This document shows, in pieces, positions 24,785-34,471 of a stretch of DNA of 64,000 nt (position 1 is the first letter of the stretch; every line of letters begins with the position of its first letter). The position numbers were made by a program, and so were the translations under genes. The notes under the pieces were generated by a model. The model searched no databases, was not told where the DNA came from, and saw nothing but the letters and a program-made list of their open reading frames with translations. The DNA is from G963678095 sp963678095 (GTDB lineage: Bacteria > Bacillota > Negativicutes > Selenomonadales > Selenomonadaceae), in assembly GCA_963678095.2 (NCBI GenBank), contig OY782746.1, forward strand, positions 434,001 to 498,000, read 5' to 3'.

Positions 24785-26794
24785 TTATTCGGCGTTCCCG
24801 CCAGCAAGCAGCTGAAACAGGGCTGCCTCATCAAGCACCGCCACACCAAGTTCGCCGGCCTTGGTCAGTTTGCTGCCAGCCGCTTCACCAGCCAGCAGAT
24901 AATCGGTTTTCTTTGATACACTGCCAGACACCCTGCCGCCGTGGGCAATGATCAGAGCTGCCGCTTCCGTGCGTCCGAGTGTCGGCAGTGTGCCCGTAAT
25001 GACGAAGGTTTTTCCGGCGAACGTCTCGTCAACCACCGACGTTTCTCCGAGCTCCATTCTGACTCCGGCCCGGCGCAGCGCCTCCATCATCTCTTGATTT
25101 TCCGGCGCCGCAAAATACGCGACAAGAGCCTCCGCACTGATTCGCCCGATATCCCTGACCTCCTGGATTTCTTCCAGTGAAGCACCCGCCAGACGGTCCA
25201 GACTTTTGAAATGCAGCATCAGCTCACGGGCACCGGCTTTGCCAATATTGGCAATCCCCAGCCCGGTCAGCAGCATCTGCGGCTCATTTTCCTTCGACTT
25301 TTCTATTGCCAACAGCAGCTTGTCGGTATTTTTCTCCTTGCCGACAACGCCCTCGGCAATCAGTTCCTCCCGGAACTCGCCCAACTTATAAATATCAGAA
25401 ATATTTTTAACATAACCCCGCCGGATCAGCTCGGCTACATAAGCCGCGCCAAACCCCTTGATATCCATTGCGCTGCGGCTGACAAAATTGATGATATGCT
25501 GTTCAAGCTGCGCCGGGCAGCTCGGGTTTGTACACTTTATATCAGCTGTATTTTCTTCACGGTGCGCCTGCGCCCCGCAGGCCGGGCAGATCGTGCCAAT
25601 CTTAAAAGGCTCTGCCTGTGCCGGACGCTTGGTGACAACAACCGCTCGCACCTTAGGGATGATTTCCCCTGATTTATAGACCAAAATTGTATCACCAATT
25701 CGGACATCAAGCTGATCAATAAAATCCTGGTTGTGCAGCGTTGCCCGTTCCACACTGGTTCCGCACAGACGGATGGGATCAAAAACCGCTGTCGGGGTAA
25801 TCCGGCCGGTCCTGCCCACGGAAAGTTCAATCGCCCGCAAAACAGTCTCTTTTTCTTCCGGCGGATACTTATAGGCCACCGCCCAGCGCGGAACTTTGGC
25901 AGTAGCGCCGAGCATTTCCCGCTCCTCAAAAGAATTGATCTTTACGACCGCACCATCGATATCGTACGGCAAGTCCCCGCGTTTATCGCCAATCTGTTCA
26001 ATCGCCGCCCAGACTTCAGCTGCACTTTTGCAAATCCGGTAGTTGGCAATGACCTTGATCCCCTGCCTTTTCATAAATTCATACGCTTCGGTATGCGTCA
26101 AAAACGCACGGCCACGTACTGCCTGCAGGTTAAAAATAAACAGCGACAGATTCCGTTCTTTCGTGACCCGGCTGTCAAGCTGGCGCAGCGTACCCGCTGC
26201 GCAGTTGCGCGGATTGGCAAAGCATTTTTTACCCAGCAGCTCCTGCTGCGCATTCACTGCCGCAAACGCCTCCCGGCTCATATAGACTTCGCCGCGGATT
26301 TCAAAGTACGGCAGCGGTTCCTTGAGCTTTTTTTTGACGTCCTTGATCATCCGGGCATTTTCCGTCACATCTTCCCCCTGCACAACACCATCGCCGCGAG
26401 TCAGGGCTGTCGTCAAAATCCCGTCCTCGTAGCGCAGGGCCAGTGACAATCCATCAATTTTCTCCTCGACGACAAATTCCGGGTTTTCAAGTTCCGCCTG
26501 CATCGATGTGACAAACTCCTCAACAGCCTCGCGACTGAACACATCCTGCAGGCTGAGCATCGGCACATTATGGCGGACCAGTACACCGGCTTCCCGCCGG
26601 GCTGCGCCCCCAACGGTCTGTGTCGGTGAATCTGCCGCAATAAGTTCCGGATACAGCGCCTCAAGGTCTTTGAGCCGGCTCATCAGCTGATCATATTCAA
26701 AATCCGTAATCTCCGGACTATCGAGGTTATAATAACGGTCATTATGATAGCGGATTTTTCCCCGCAGTGCTTTTATTTCCTGTTCAACATCCAC
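24785..26794 (-). CDS. ligA: NAD-dependent DNA ligase
   Basis: Seals nicks during replication and repair, using NAD+. The 669 residues have the standard order: Ia domain with YHNDRYY, adenylation domain with the KIDG lysine (EEKIDGLSLALRYE), OB fold, four-cysteine zinc finger (CPACG and CTNPSCPAQ), helix-hairpin-helix repeats and a C-terminal BRCT domain. The start is GTG 26794 behind GGGGAGGAA. It follows pcrA by 32 bp. Confidence 0.97.
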   Translation of the reverse strand: MDVEQEIKALRGKIRYHNDRYYNLDSPEITDFEYDQLMSRLKDLEALYPELIAADSPTQTVGGAARREAGVLVRHNVPMLSLQDVFSREAVEEFVTSMQAELENPEFVVEEKIDGLSLALRYEDGILTTALTRGDGVVQGEDVTENARMIKDVKKKLKEPLPYFEIRGEVYMSREAFAAVNAQQELLGKKCFANPRNCAAGTLRQLDSRVTKERNLSLFIFNLQAVRGRAFLTHTEAYEFMKRQGIKVIANYRICKSAAEVWAAIEQIGDKRGDLPYDIDGAVVKINSFEEREMLGATAKVPRWAVAYKYPPEEKETVLRAIELSVGRTGRITPTAVFDPIRLCGTSVERATLHNQDFIDQLDVRIGDTILVYKSGEIIPKVRAVVVTKRPAQAEPFKIGTICPACGAQAHREENTADIKCTNPSCPAQLEQHIINFVSRSAMDIKGFGAAYVAELIRRGYVKNISDIYKLGEFREELIAEGVVGKEKNTDKLLLAIEKSKENEPQMLLTGLGIANIGKAGARELMLHFKSLDRLAGASLEEIQEVRDIGRISAEALVAYFAAPENQEMMEALRRAGVRMELGETSVVDETFAGKTFVITGTLPTLGRTEAAALIIAHGGRVSGSVSKKTDYLLAGEAAGSKLTKAGELGVAVLDEAALFQLLAGGNAE

Positions 26795-26826
26795 TTTATG
26801 TTCCTCCCCGGAAAATTTAAACGGCT

Positions 26827-29070
26827 TTAAGCTTTGGCAATCGGTGCATACTTTTGCATCAGACCCTTGATCCCCTGCCCGGGGAAGGCAATTTTAAGTT
26901 CAATTTCCTCGCCCTGGCCGCGGACAGATACCACCGTGCCAATTCCCCACTTGCCATGTTGGGCCTTGTCCCCGACCTGCCATTTGACATTCAGGTCCGG
27001 CTGAATAGCTGTCCCGGTGCCTCCGACAGCTGCCGGTTTGAAATTATTCGTGCCGGCATTTTGCTGAATCGAAGGACGGAAGGCACTGCCGTAACCACGC
27101 TGCTGGACTACACTTGAGTTGGCAAACCCGTATGCATTTTGGCGTACGATCAGACGCTCCATGTATTCATCCGGAATCTCCAGCAAAAATCTCGACTGCG
27201 GATACGATACGGTCCGGCCGAAGATCATGCGGTTGCGGGCATATGTCATATAGAGCTTGCGTTCGGCCCGGGTAATACCGACATAACAGGTCCGGCGCTC
27301 TTCTTCCAGTTCCTCTTCGTTCATCAGCGTCCGCGAGTGCGGAAAGAGTCCCTCTTCCATTCCGGTCATGAACACAATCGGAAACTCCAGCCCCTTGGCC
27401 GAGTGAAGTGTCATAAAGGTCACTTTCTCATCCTCGAGCTCGGCATTATCAATATCAGAAACAAGGGCCAGATGACTGAGGAAGTTTTCCAGATTCGGTA
27501 CCTCGTCACCTTTTTCAAAGTCCTTGGCCACACTCAAAAACTCACGCAGGTTCTCCAAGCGGGCTTCATCTTCCGGTTTTTTGCTCGACTCAAGCTCGGC
27601 CACATAGCCGGATTCATTCATCACGTGATCGGCAATATCACGCACGGACAAATTATCCTGATAGGCCATAAGCTTAAAGATCAGCTCCGCAAACAGCTCC
27701 AATGGTCGCCGCACCCGCGCGGTCAGGCCCGGAACGAGCGACGGATTGGAGACAACGTCAAACAACGTCATATTATTTTCCACAGCAAACTCATTGAGCT
27801 TACCGATTGTCGTGTCGCCGAGCCCACGCTTAGGCACATTGATAATCCGCATCAGGCTGACGGTATCAGCCGGATTAAAAATAACCCGCAGATAAGCGAG
27901 AATATCTTTTATTTCCTTGCGGTCATAGAATTTGAGGCCACCGACCATCGTATAAGGAATTCCCGCCCGCATAAACCCTTCCTCGAGCGCGCGCGACTGG
28001 GCATTGGTTCGGTAAAGGATGGCCACGTCACCGTAAGAAGCATTAAAGATCGTCTTTTGTTTCATCACCGTCGTTGCGACAAACTGGGCTTCATCCCGCT
28101 CATCGCCAGCCTGATAGGAGGTTATTTTTTCTCCGACCACATTTTCCGTCCACAACTCCTTGGCCTTACGGTTGCGGTTGTTTTCAATTACCGCATTGGC
28201 TGCTGCCAGGATGTTCTGGGTCGAACGATAATTCTGTTCAAGCTTTACCGTTTTCGCCTCCGGATAATCGCTTTCAAAATCCATGATATTGCGAATATCA
28301 GCGCCGCGCCAGCCGTAAATCGACTGATCTGCGTCCCCGACAACGCAAAGGTTATGATGACGAGCGGCCAGAATTTTTGTCAGCTGATACTGCGCCCCAT
28401 TCGTATCCTGATACTCATCCACGAGAATGTATTTGAACCGGGCCTGATATTTCTGCCGGATATCTTCATGTTCCTCAAGCACTACAACCGAAAGCATCAG
28501 CAAATCGTCGAAATCGAGGGCATTGTTTAATACCAGCTTCTGCTGATACATTTTATAGACTTCCGCCAGCTTCTGCTTAAAAAAGGTGTCGGCATCTCGG
28601 GCAAACATCGCCGGTCCCTGCAGCATATTTTTCGCATTAGAAATCACCGCCTGCACACTACCCGGCGTATACTGCTTCTCATCGAGATTGAGCTCTTTCA
28701 GGCAGGACTTGATCACAACCTGAGAATCGCCAGAATCATAGATGACAAAATTCTTCTTGTATTTGCCGGTAGATTCAATTTCCCAGCGCAAAAAACGCGC
28801 ACAGAAAGAATGAAACGTGCTCAGCCAGATGTTTTTTGCCTGCTCACCAATCATACGATCAACGCGCTCCCGCATCTCGGCCGCCGCCTTGTTGGTGAAC
28901 GTGATTGCCAAAATATTATAGGGAGCAACGCCATTTGCCAGTAAGTTGGCCACCTTACAGGTCAAGACCTTCGTCTTGCCCGATCCGGCCCCAGCCATAA
29001 TCAAAAGCGGCCCGTCTGTATGCTTAACCGCCGCCTGCTGCGCCGGGTTTAATCCTGTAAAAATATCCAA
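26827..29070 (-). CDS. pcrA: ATP-dependent DNA helicase PcrA/UvrD
   Basis: Superfamily 1A 3'-5' helicase for repair and removal of RecA or stalled polymerase. The 747 residues show Walker A (AGAGSGKT), motif II (VDEYQDTN), motif III (GDADQSIYGWRG) and motif V/VI (TLHSAKGLEFPIVF, YVGITRAERKL). The C-terminus ends in a Tudor-like segment (KWQVGDKAQHGKWGIGTVVS) known from PcrA. TTG 29070 is the start, with GGAGGAA in place. Confidence 0.96.
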   Translation of the reverse strand: MDIFTGLNPAQQAAVKHTDGPLLIMAGAGSGKTKVLTCKVANLLANGVAPYNILAITFTNKAAAEMRERVDRMIGEQAKNIWLSTFHSFCARFLRWEIESTGKYKKNFVIYDSGDSQVVIKSCLKELNLDEKQYTPGSVQAVISNAKNMLQGPAMFARDADTFFKQKLAEVYKMYQQKLVLNNALDFDDLLMLSVVVLEEHEDIRQKYQARFKYILVDEYQDTNGAQYQLTKILAARHHNLCVVGDADQSIYGWRGADIRNIMDFESDYPEAKTVKLEQNYRSTQNILAAANAVIENNRNRKAKELWTENVVGEKITSYQAGDERDEAQFVATTVMKQKTIFNASYGDVAILYRTNAQSRALEEGFMRAGIPYTMVGGLKFYDRKEIKDILAYLRVIFNPADTVSLMRIINVPKRGLGDTTIGKLNEFAVENNMTLFDVVSNPSLVPGLTARVRRPLELFAELIFKLMAYQDNLSVRDIADHVMNESGYVAELESSKKPEDEARLENLREFLSVAKDFEKGDEVPNLENFLSHLALVSDIDNAELEDEKVTFMTLHSAKGLEFPIVFMTGMEEGLFPHSRTLMNEEELEEERRTCYVGITRAERKLYMTYARNRMIFGRTVSYPQSRFLLEIPDEYMERLIVRQNAYGFANSSVVQQRGYGSAFRPSIQQNAGTNNFKPAAVGGTGTAIQPDLNVKWQVGDKAQHGKWGIGTVVSVRGQGEEIELKIAFPGQGIKGLMQKYAPIAKA

Positions 29071-29118
29071 TTTCTTCCTCCAAAAACCAAAACGTATTTA
29101 ATATTTTCTCCGCAAGAA

Positions 29119-29153
29119 GAGGCTGTTGCTCTACTACAATCCGCAACAGCCTC
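29119..29153 (-). terminator. Terminator-like hairpin after the pyrophosphatase
   Basis: Perfect 11-bp inverted repeat GAGGCTGTTGC/GCAACAGCCTC around a 13-nt loop, between the pyrophosphatase stop and pcrA. The downstream tract (TTCTTG) is only moderately T-rich, so some read-through into pcrA is possible. Confidence 0.6.
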
Positions 29154-29183
29154 CACAATAAACCTGCTATATGTTCTTATGAA

Positions 29184-30830
29184 CTAGACCTTATATTTTT
29201 TAGCCGCTTCTGAAAGTGGCGGTATAATTTGCTTTTTGCGCGACATCACACCCGGCAGATAAATAGAATCTCCACTGGCGTCCTGCTTAAAGGCTTCACC
29301 GATCAGAGTCTTTGGATTGCCGGTATAAAGCAGCCAGGTGCCTTCGTTGATGATGTCGGTGACCATGACGAGGCTCATGTCATAGCCCTCCTTTTCACAA
29401 ATCGCCTTCATGCTTTGAACCAGCTGCGTTTTCATAGCCAACACATCGGCCGTATCCATAACGGAAATCTGACTGACGACAACGCGGTAATCACCAATTT
29501 GGAACTCTTTTAAATCGTATTTGGCGATTTCTGCCGGCGTCATATCCCCAATATTCGATCCTGCCTTGAGCATGGAAATGCCATAGTCATGGATATTCAC
29601 CCCGGCAATTGCAGCCAGACGCTCAGCCGTTTCCTTGTCATACGGGGTGCAGGTAGGCGATTTGAAGAGCACGGTATCGGACAAAACAGCCGAGAGCAGC
29701 AATCCGGCGATTTCCTTCGGCATTTCAAGGCCGCGGTGCTTGTACATGTTGGCAACAATCGTCGCTGTACTGCCCACCGGTTCTTGCCGGGCAAAAATTG
29801 GTTCGCTTGTCTGCAGGCCACCCAAACGATGATGGTCGACAATTTCCAGCACTTTTACTTCTTCGATGCCTTCTACCGCCTGGCTGCGTTCGTTGTGATC
29901 GACGAGGATCACCGCATCCCTTTCCGGGACCATCAGCTGGTCACGGCTTACAATGCCGACAAGCCGGTCATTTTCCACCACCGGATAGTTGCGGTAATTT
30001 GTCGACTCCATCGCGCCCTTGATGTCGCTGAGCATATCCAGCGGTTTAAAGGTCGTGATGTCCGTCTGCATAATGCGGCTTACCGGAACACATTGATTGA
30101 TCAAGCGGGCACAGGTATATGTATCATGCGGTGTGCTAATCACGGCAATATGCTGTGCCTGTGCTTCCTCGATGACATCAGCCGATACACGACCATTGCC
30201 AGTGATAATCAGACAAACAATACCTTGTTTCACGCACTCAAGAATTGTTTCATCACTGCGATCGCCGACCAAAACAACATCGTGGCGTTGAATGACCTTG
30301 TGAATCATTTTGCTGCTGCCGGCAGCAATCCGGACATTGCCTTCAATCGCTCTGCTTTCATCGCCGCTGACTACCGTCTCACCGTCAATCACAGCAATGA
30401 TATCGCGCAGGACAATACCAGCCTCCGAAAGGTTCTGCATGCTCAGTTCCTTGAAATAACGCTGCGCCAGGTCACTCACAGTGACAATCCCGACAAGTTT
30501 TTGGTCCTCATCAACAACCGGCACGGATTTCAGCGACTGGTTGCGCATGACCTCACCCAGACGGCGCAAGCTGTCATTGGCTTTGACAACCGTCTTGCAA
30601 TCGAGCGCTATGTCTTTTACGCGCGGATAGAGATCCGTGATCAGCAGCGGCTGCGGCACCTTAAAATAATCCAGTACATATTTTGTCTCAGCATTTACTT
30701 TTCCCGCTCTGGCCGGAACGACATTTTCGCCCAGCATCTGCTTTAAATGGGCATACCCAATCGCCGAACAAATGGAATCCGTGTCCGGATTGCGGTGCCC
30801 AATTGTGTAAATAGGCTTTGCTTCTTTCAT
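29184..30830 (-). CDS. ppaC: Manganese-dependent inorganic pyrophosphatase with CBS and DRTGG domains
   Basis: Family II (DHH) pyrophosphatase. From ATG 30830 it has 548 residues, far longer than the roughly 310 of plain family II enzymes. The N-terminal DHH motifs GHRNPDTDS are split from the later VDHHRLGG by two CBS domains with a DRTGG domain between them. In enzymes of this layout the CBS pair binds adenine nucleotides and tunes activity. GGAGGTA lies 12 nt before ATG 30830 and 3 nt before an in-frame TTG (30839), so the exact start is open. Confidence 0.93.
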   Translation of the reverse strand: MKEAKPIYTIGHRNPDTDSICSAIGYAHLKQMLGENVVPARAGKVNAETKYVLDYFKVPQPLLITDLYPRVKDIALDCKTVVKANDSLRRLGEVMRNQSLKSVPVVDEDQKLVGIVTVSDLAQRYFKELSMQNLSEAGIVLRDIIAVIDGETVVSGDESRAIEGNVRIAAGSSKMIHKVIQRHDVVLVGDRSDETILECVKQGIVCLIITGNGRVSADVIEEAQAQHIAVISTPHDTYTCARLINQCVPVSRIMQTDITTFKPLDMLSDIKGAMESTNYRNYPVVENDRLVGIVSRDQLMVPERDAVILVDHNERSQAVEGIEEVKVLEIVDHHRLGGLQTSEPIFARQEPVGSTATIVANMYKHRGLEMPKEIAGLLLSAVLSDTVLFKSPTCTPYDKETAERLAAIAGVNIHDYGISMLKAGSNIGDMTPAEIAKYDLKEFQIGDYRVVVSQISVMDTADVLAMKTQLVQSMKAICEKEGYDMSLVMVTDIINEGTWLLYTGNPKTLIGEAFKQDASGDSIYLPGVMSRKKQIIPPLSEAAKKYKV

Positions 30831-30893
30831 GAAATACAAATACCTCCAATATATAAGTTAATCATCACCTGAATATATGATTTCGTAACTTCT

Positions 30894-30922
30894 ATTATAC
30901 GACAAATCCCCCTGCTTAGAAA
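30894..30922 (-). promoter_or_regulatory. Possible promoter of ppaC
   Basis: Minus strand TATAAT (30894-30899) with a weak TTTCTA 17 bp upstream, about 65 bp before the pyrophosphatase start, back to back with the TtcA-like gene. Confidence 0.45.
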
Positions 30923-30954
30923 AGGGCTGCGTATATATTTTTTACGAAATGCAG

Positions 30955-30960
30955 TATAAT
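30955..30960 (+). promoter_or_regulatory. -10 box of the TtcA-like gene
   Basis: A perfect TATAAT 34 bp before the plus-strand start at 30994. No convincing -35 sequence is visible at the right distance. Confidence 0.4.
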
Positions 30961-30993
30961 AGGCATTATAATCTTATCATATTGAGGTGCAAA

Positions 30994-31782
30994 ATGAAAA
31001 TCCATTTACCCCAAACCCATTTCAGCCGGCTCATGCGGGCGATTGTCGAATTCAACCTGATCGAGGAAAACGATAAAATACTGGTCGGTGTTTCCGGCGG
31101 CAAGGACAGCATTTTTCTGACCTACGCCCTCGCGGTAATGCGCGAACGCCTGAAGAAAAATTTTTCCCTGATGGCCGTAACCATCAACCCAATGTTCACG
31201 AAGGATTTTGACACGAGCCGGGTGGAAGCCTTCTGCCGCAGTCTTGAAATCCCCTATATTACGCATGACGTCGACATTGCCGGGGCTATTGAAAAACAAG
31301 ACGGCAAGAACCCCTGCTTTACCTGCGCCTATTTTCGCCGTGGCGCCATAAACCGCATTGCCAAAGAAAACGGCTGCAACAAGGTCGCCTACGCCCACCA
31401 TCACGACGATGCCGTCGAGACCTTTTTGCTGAGTCTGCTTTATTCCGGCCAGCTTAAGACCTTTCTCCCCAGCACCTACCTCGATCACATCGACCTGACT
31501 GTGATCCGCCCGCTCATCTATTTTCGCGAAAGCGAAGTCCGGGACACGATTTCCATCCACGACTTTGAACCGGTTCCCTCCCCTTGTCCTCTGGATGGCA
31601 AAACCAAGCGACAGGACGTCAAGGAACTGATCGCCCGGCTTGGCGAGGACAATCCGATGCTCTACGAGCATCTGGCAGCCGGCATGAGGCAAAGCGCCCT
31701 GGGGGATCTTTGGCCCGGTACCAAAAGCCGCGATGAGATGAAAATTATCTATGATCAGTACATGTATGGCAAAAAATCATAA
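30994..31782 (+). CDS. TtcA-like PP-loop tRNA thiolation protein
   Basis: ATP pyrophosphatase of the TtcA/TtuA family, which adds sulfur to a tRNA base (2-thiocytidine-32 for TtcA) through an iron-sulfur cluster. The 262 residues contain the PP-loop VSGGKDS (33-39), a CxxC in NPCFTCAYFRRG and a third cysteine in PSPCPLDG, the three expected cluster ligands. The HHHDD stretch is also family-typical. GAGGTG precedes ATG 30994, giving an N-terminus 15 residues shorter than the longest reading frame. Exact tRNA position is not provable here. Confidence 0.82.
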   Translation: MKIHLPQTHFSRLMRAIVEFNLIEENDKILVGVSGGKDSIFLTYALAVMRERLKKNFSLMAVTINPMFTKDFDTSRVEAFCRSLEIPYITHDVDIAGAIEKQDGKNPCFTCAYFRRGAINRIAKENGCNKVAYAHHHDDAVETFLLSLLYSGQLKTFLPSTYLDHIDLTVIRPLIYFRESEVRDTISIHDFEPVPSPCPLDGKTKRQDVKELIARLGEDNPMLYEHLAAGMRQSALGDLWPGTKSRDEMKIIYDQYMYGKKS

Positions 31783-31828
31783 AGAAAGCAAAGCGCCGCG
31801 GCAACTGCCGCGGCGCTTTGCTTTCTTT
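31781..31828. terminator. Bidirectional terminator, 23-bp arms
   Basis: A near-perfect palindrome with 23-bp arms (AAAGAAAGCAAAGCGCCGCGG and its complement) lies between two convergent genes. It is T-rich on both exit sides, so it can end both transcripts. Confidence 0.9.
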
Positions 31829-33540
31829 TATTGTTCTTCCGGCGGAATATTGCCGGTTCTAATCTGGGTATCATAATCCAGGTCATTGAAGATGCGCTTG
31901 CGTGACGCATCGAATTTGTCGTTGACGATGCTCTTGGCCGGATCAAATTCAGCCGTATGAATATCCGATAAATCCAGCACGGTATGAATCATATCATCCG
32001 TCATATACGGACGGTTGACAGATGCCTGAATCGCGGCCCATTTTTCCGGATACTTGGCCTTAAACTTATCCGACGCCCACATGATGACCGGAATTTCAAT
32101 CATATGGCGGCTCGGATTCTCTTCTATATGTCCGGCAAATCCGCCTTCGTCATAGACAGCTTCCCCGTGATCCGGCACATAGATCACCAGGGTTTCCTCA
32201 TCGCGGAACTTGTCAATAATGCCACTGACAATGTAATCGTTATAGTAAAGCGCATTGTCATACTGCGCAATCACTTCTTTTTTTTCATCGGCAATCGGCA
32301 GTTTCACATCATCCTTATTGAATTTCGAAAAAATATAGGGAAAGCGATTGTAATAGAGCCCATGACCGCCCATCAGATGCACCACATAAAAATTCTTCTC
32401 GCTGCGCTCGGCAATCGCCTTATCGACTAAGGGGAACAGCTCTTCATCAAGGATACCGTAATCTTCCCGGGAATCGCGAATTCGTGTAAAGGCGTGCTGC
32501 GTGCTGTGCTCCGCGTAAATCTGCGCCACATTGCCCCAGATGCCGGAACTTTCCTGATTGGACAGCCAGTGCGTCTTATAGCCGGCCGTATTCATCACAT
32601 CGATCAAATTGTTATATTCATACCAGTCTTTATCTGACTCATGATCGCAAAAAGTGAACAGCTTGCTCAAGACGGCAATTGTCGTCGAATGCGGGCTGAT
32701 GCAGTCACGAAAGACGCTGATCTCACCTTTTTGCTGCATCGCATCAAAATTTGGCGTATTGGGAATCGGATAGCCGTACAAATGCATGTGGTTACGATTT
32801 GTCGACTCACCCAAAATAAAAACGATGTTTTTAATTTTACCATTGTTTTCCGTTAACTGTATGTCAGAGCTGAGCTTCGATGAGAGCTTGTGATACGCTT
32901 CCAGGTTCTTCACTGCGACCTGGGCGGAAGCGTACGTGCGCTGCAGTGGCAGCAGATCCTCCCAGAAAAATGAAGTATATACGGTAAACATTCGTACGCT
33001 GTAAACAACACAGACGCCAAGAAGGGTAAAAACAATCCGTGTCTGTGCCCGGCGGCTTATCCGCAGGCGCGAACCGAGGCGAAACCTGCGGCAGCCGATT
33101 ATGATCGCCACAATCCCCAGCAATGCCCCCAACTCTGGCAAGCCCAGGTACATGTTTAAAAATTCCACCGCTTCCCGGGAGTTTGTCTCGAGCATTGAAT
33201 TGACAATGCCGGCACCGATCAGGGCCTTGTAATTGTACATTGCAAAAAACTCGATGGCAAATGGCACCGCACTGACCAGCAGCAGCACGGTTTTCGCCAG
33301 TCGTTTGAGCACCGGATTATAAAACAGCTGCAACAGGGCAGTCACACAGACAGATCCCAGCAAAAGCGTAAAGCCATAGCCAATGCCAACCTCAATTTTA
33401 TCGGCATTCAACAGCGACCAGGCCATTGTGATATAGTTGAGCAAAAAGAACGCCGCAATAAACCTGGCATTCTTCTGAAACATTCTCTGTGTGCGCCCGG
33501 CAAAGCGGAGCAGTTTCATTTTAAACGTACGTTTATTCAC
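31828..33540 (-). CDS. EptA/CptA-type phosphoethanolamine transferase
   Basis: Inner-membrane enzyme that transfers phosphoethanolamine from phosphatidylethanolamine to LPS lipid A or core. The 570 residues have about five N-terminal membrane helices and then a periplasmic alkaline-phosphatase fold. FILGESTNRNHMHLYGYP carries the metal site, HSTTIAVLSKL the nucleophilic threonine, and VPDHGEAVYDEG the second metal site. Its presence implies an LPS-bearing outer membrane. The start is GTG 33540, with GAGAGGG upstream. Lipid A or core specificity cannot be told. Confidence 0.88.
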   Translation of the reverse strand: MNKRTFKMKLLRFAGRTQRMFQKNARFIAAFFLLNYITMAWSLLNADKIEVGIGYGFTLLLGSVCVTALLQLFYNPVLKRLAKTVLLLVSAVPFAIEFFAMYNYKALIGAGIVNSMLETNSREAVEFLNMYLGLPELGALLGIVAIIIGCRRFRLGSRLRISRRAQTRIVFTLLGVCVVYSVRMFTVYTSFFWEDLLPLQRTYASAQVAVKNLEAYHKLSSKLSSDIQLTENNGKIKNIVFILGESTNRNHMHLYGYPIPNTPNFDAMQQKGEISVFRDCISPHSTTIAVLSKLFTFCDHESDKDWYEYNNLIDVMNTAGYKTHWLSNQESSGIWGNVAQIYAEHSTQHAFTRIRDSREDYGILDEELFPLVDKAIAERSEKNFYVVHLMGGHGLYYNRFPYIFSKFNKDDVKLPIADEKKEVIAQYDNALYYNDYIVSGIIDKFRDEETLVIYVPDHGEAVYDEGGFAGHIEENPSRHMIEIPVIMWASDKFKAKYPEKWAAIQASVNRPYMTDDMIHTVLDLSDIHTAEFDPAKSIVNDKFDASRKRIFNDLDYDTQIRTGNIPPEEQ

Positions 33541-33627
33541 ACCATAACCCTCTCTTTAAAAACCTTTCAGCGCCCCCGGCCGCTGCTTTTTAACAAAGAC
33601 ATAACATGCACATAATATAATATTAAT

Positions 33628-33656
33628 ACTATAGACTAAATTCCCGTCTTTTTCAA
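33628..33656 (-). promoter_or_regulatory. Promoter of the phosphoethanolamine transferase gene
   Basis: Minus strand TTGAAA (33651-33656), 17-bp spacer, TATAGT (33628-33633). The implied 5' leader is about 80 nt and includes a GC-rich inverted repeat. Confidence 0.55.
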
Positions 33657-33675
33657 TAATAAAATTTCAAAAAAA

Positions 33676-33708
33676 TCAAAAACAAAGGAGACCGCAAAGG
33701 CGGTCTCC
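33676..33708 (-). terminator. Terminator of the his operon
   Basis: Stem GGAGACCG/CGGTCTCC with a 6-nt loop, followed on the minus strand by TTTGTTTTTGATTTTTTTG. It lies 20 bp after the SagB-like gene. Confidence 0.85.
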
Positions 33709-33727
33709 CAGCTTAAAATTCCAGTAT

Positions 33728-34462
33728 TTATTTGCCAGCCGAGGCAGCATAGACGACAAACTGATTTTCCCCATCAAGACCAAGGGCAGCATTCAAGCCG
33801 TCATCATCAAAGGCACCAATGGCACAGACGCCGACGCGCACCGTCTGGGCCGCCAAATAGAGATTCTGGCAGATATGTCCGGCATCCAGGTGCAGATAGC
33901 GATAAGCCCGGGGACCGTAGGCATAACTCATGCGCTCCAGCACCGCACTCCAGATAAAGGTGACAGCACTACCCGCCACCATATTGCGTCCGGAAAATGC
34001 CGGCACCAGGCGTTCACCAGCAGCAGGGCTCAGATCGACCGGCAGGAGGGCATGCTCGAGGGCAAGAAAGCGGTACAGTCCGGGTTCAAGTCCCTCCACG
34101 CGCTGAATATAGAGATATGTTTCCAGCGCGTGCCGGGCACCTGCCGACGGTACCGTCCGGATGCTCGTCCCTCCGGGCATCGTCATTTTGACTCCCTGGG
34201 TACACCACAGGAGATAGGAAAGCTCCGTCAGTGTCAGCGGCGTCTCATGATACTGACGCACAGTTGTTCGCAGCTCGATCAGTTCAAGAAAGTTAACCTG
34301 CTTGTCGAGTAGCAGGTCCGGCTCCGGCAGTTTTACGATCGGCGCTGCCGGATCATATGGCAGCTCAACCGGAGGCGGCGGCAGTTTCTGGTCGCGTTTT
34401 GTATTTTTGCAATCTATGCAGCGCGATGCCGCCATATAAGCTTGTCCAATTGTTTTATCCAT
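33728..34462 (-). CDS. SagB/ThcOx-type nitroreductase
   Basis: A 244-residue FMN-dependent oxidoreductase of the SagB-type dehydrogenase group. It has RTTVRQYHETPLTLTELSYLLW near residue 65, PSAGARHALETYLYI and the late LDAGHICQNLYLAAQ helix. SagB enzymes oxidise azolines in peptide natural products, but stand-alone relatives with unknown substrates are common in anaerobes. No cyclodehydratase or precursor gene is nearby. It starts 9 bp after hisIE and shares its terminator, so it is co-transcribed with histidine genes; the reason is not clear. Confidence 0.85.
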   Translation of the reverse strand: MDKTIGQAYMAASRCIDCKNTKRDQKLPPPPVELPYDPAAPIVKLPEPDLLLDKQVNFLELIELRTTVRQYHETPLTLTELSYLLWCTQGVKMTMPGGTSIRTVPSAGARHALETYLYIQRVEGLEPGLYRFLALEHALLPVDLSPAAGERLVPAFSGRNMVAGSAVTFIWSAVLERMSYAYGPRAYRYLHLDAGHICQNLYLAAQTVRVGVCAIGAFDDDGLNAALGLDGENQFVVYAASAGK

Positions 34463-34471
34463 GTTATCACC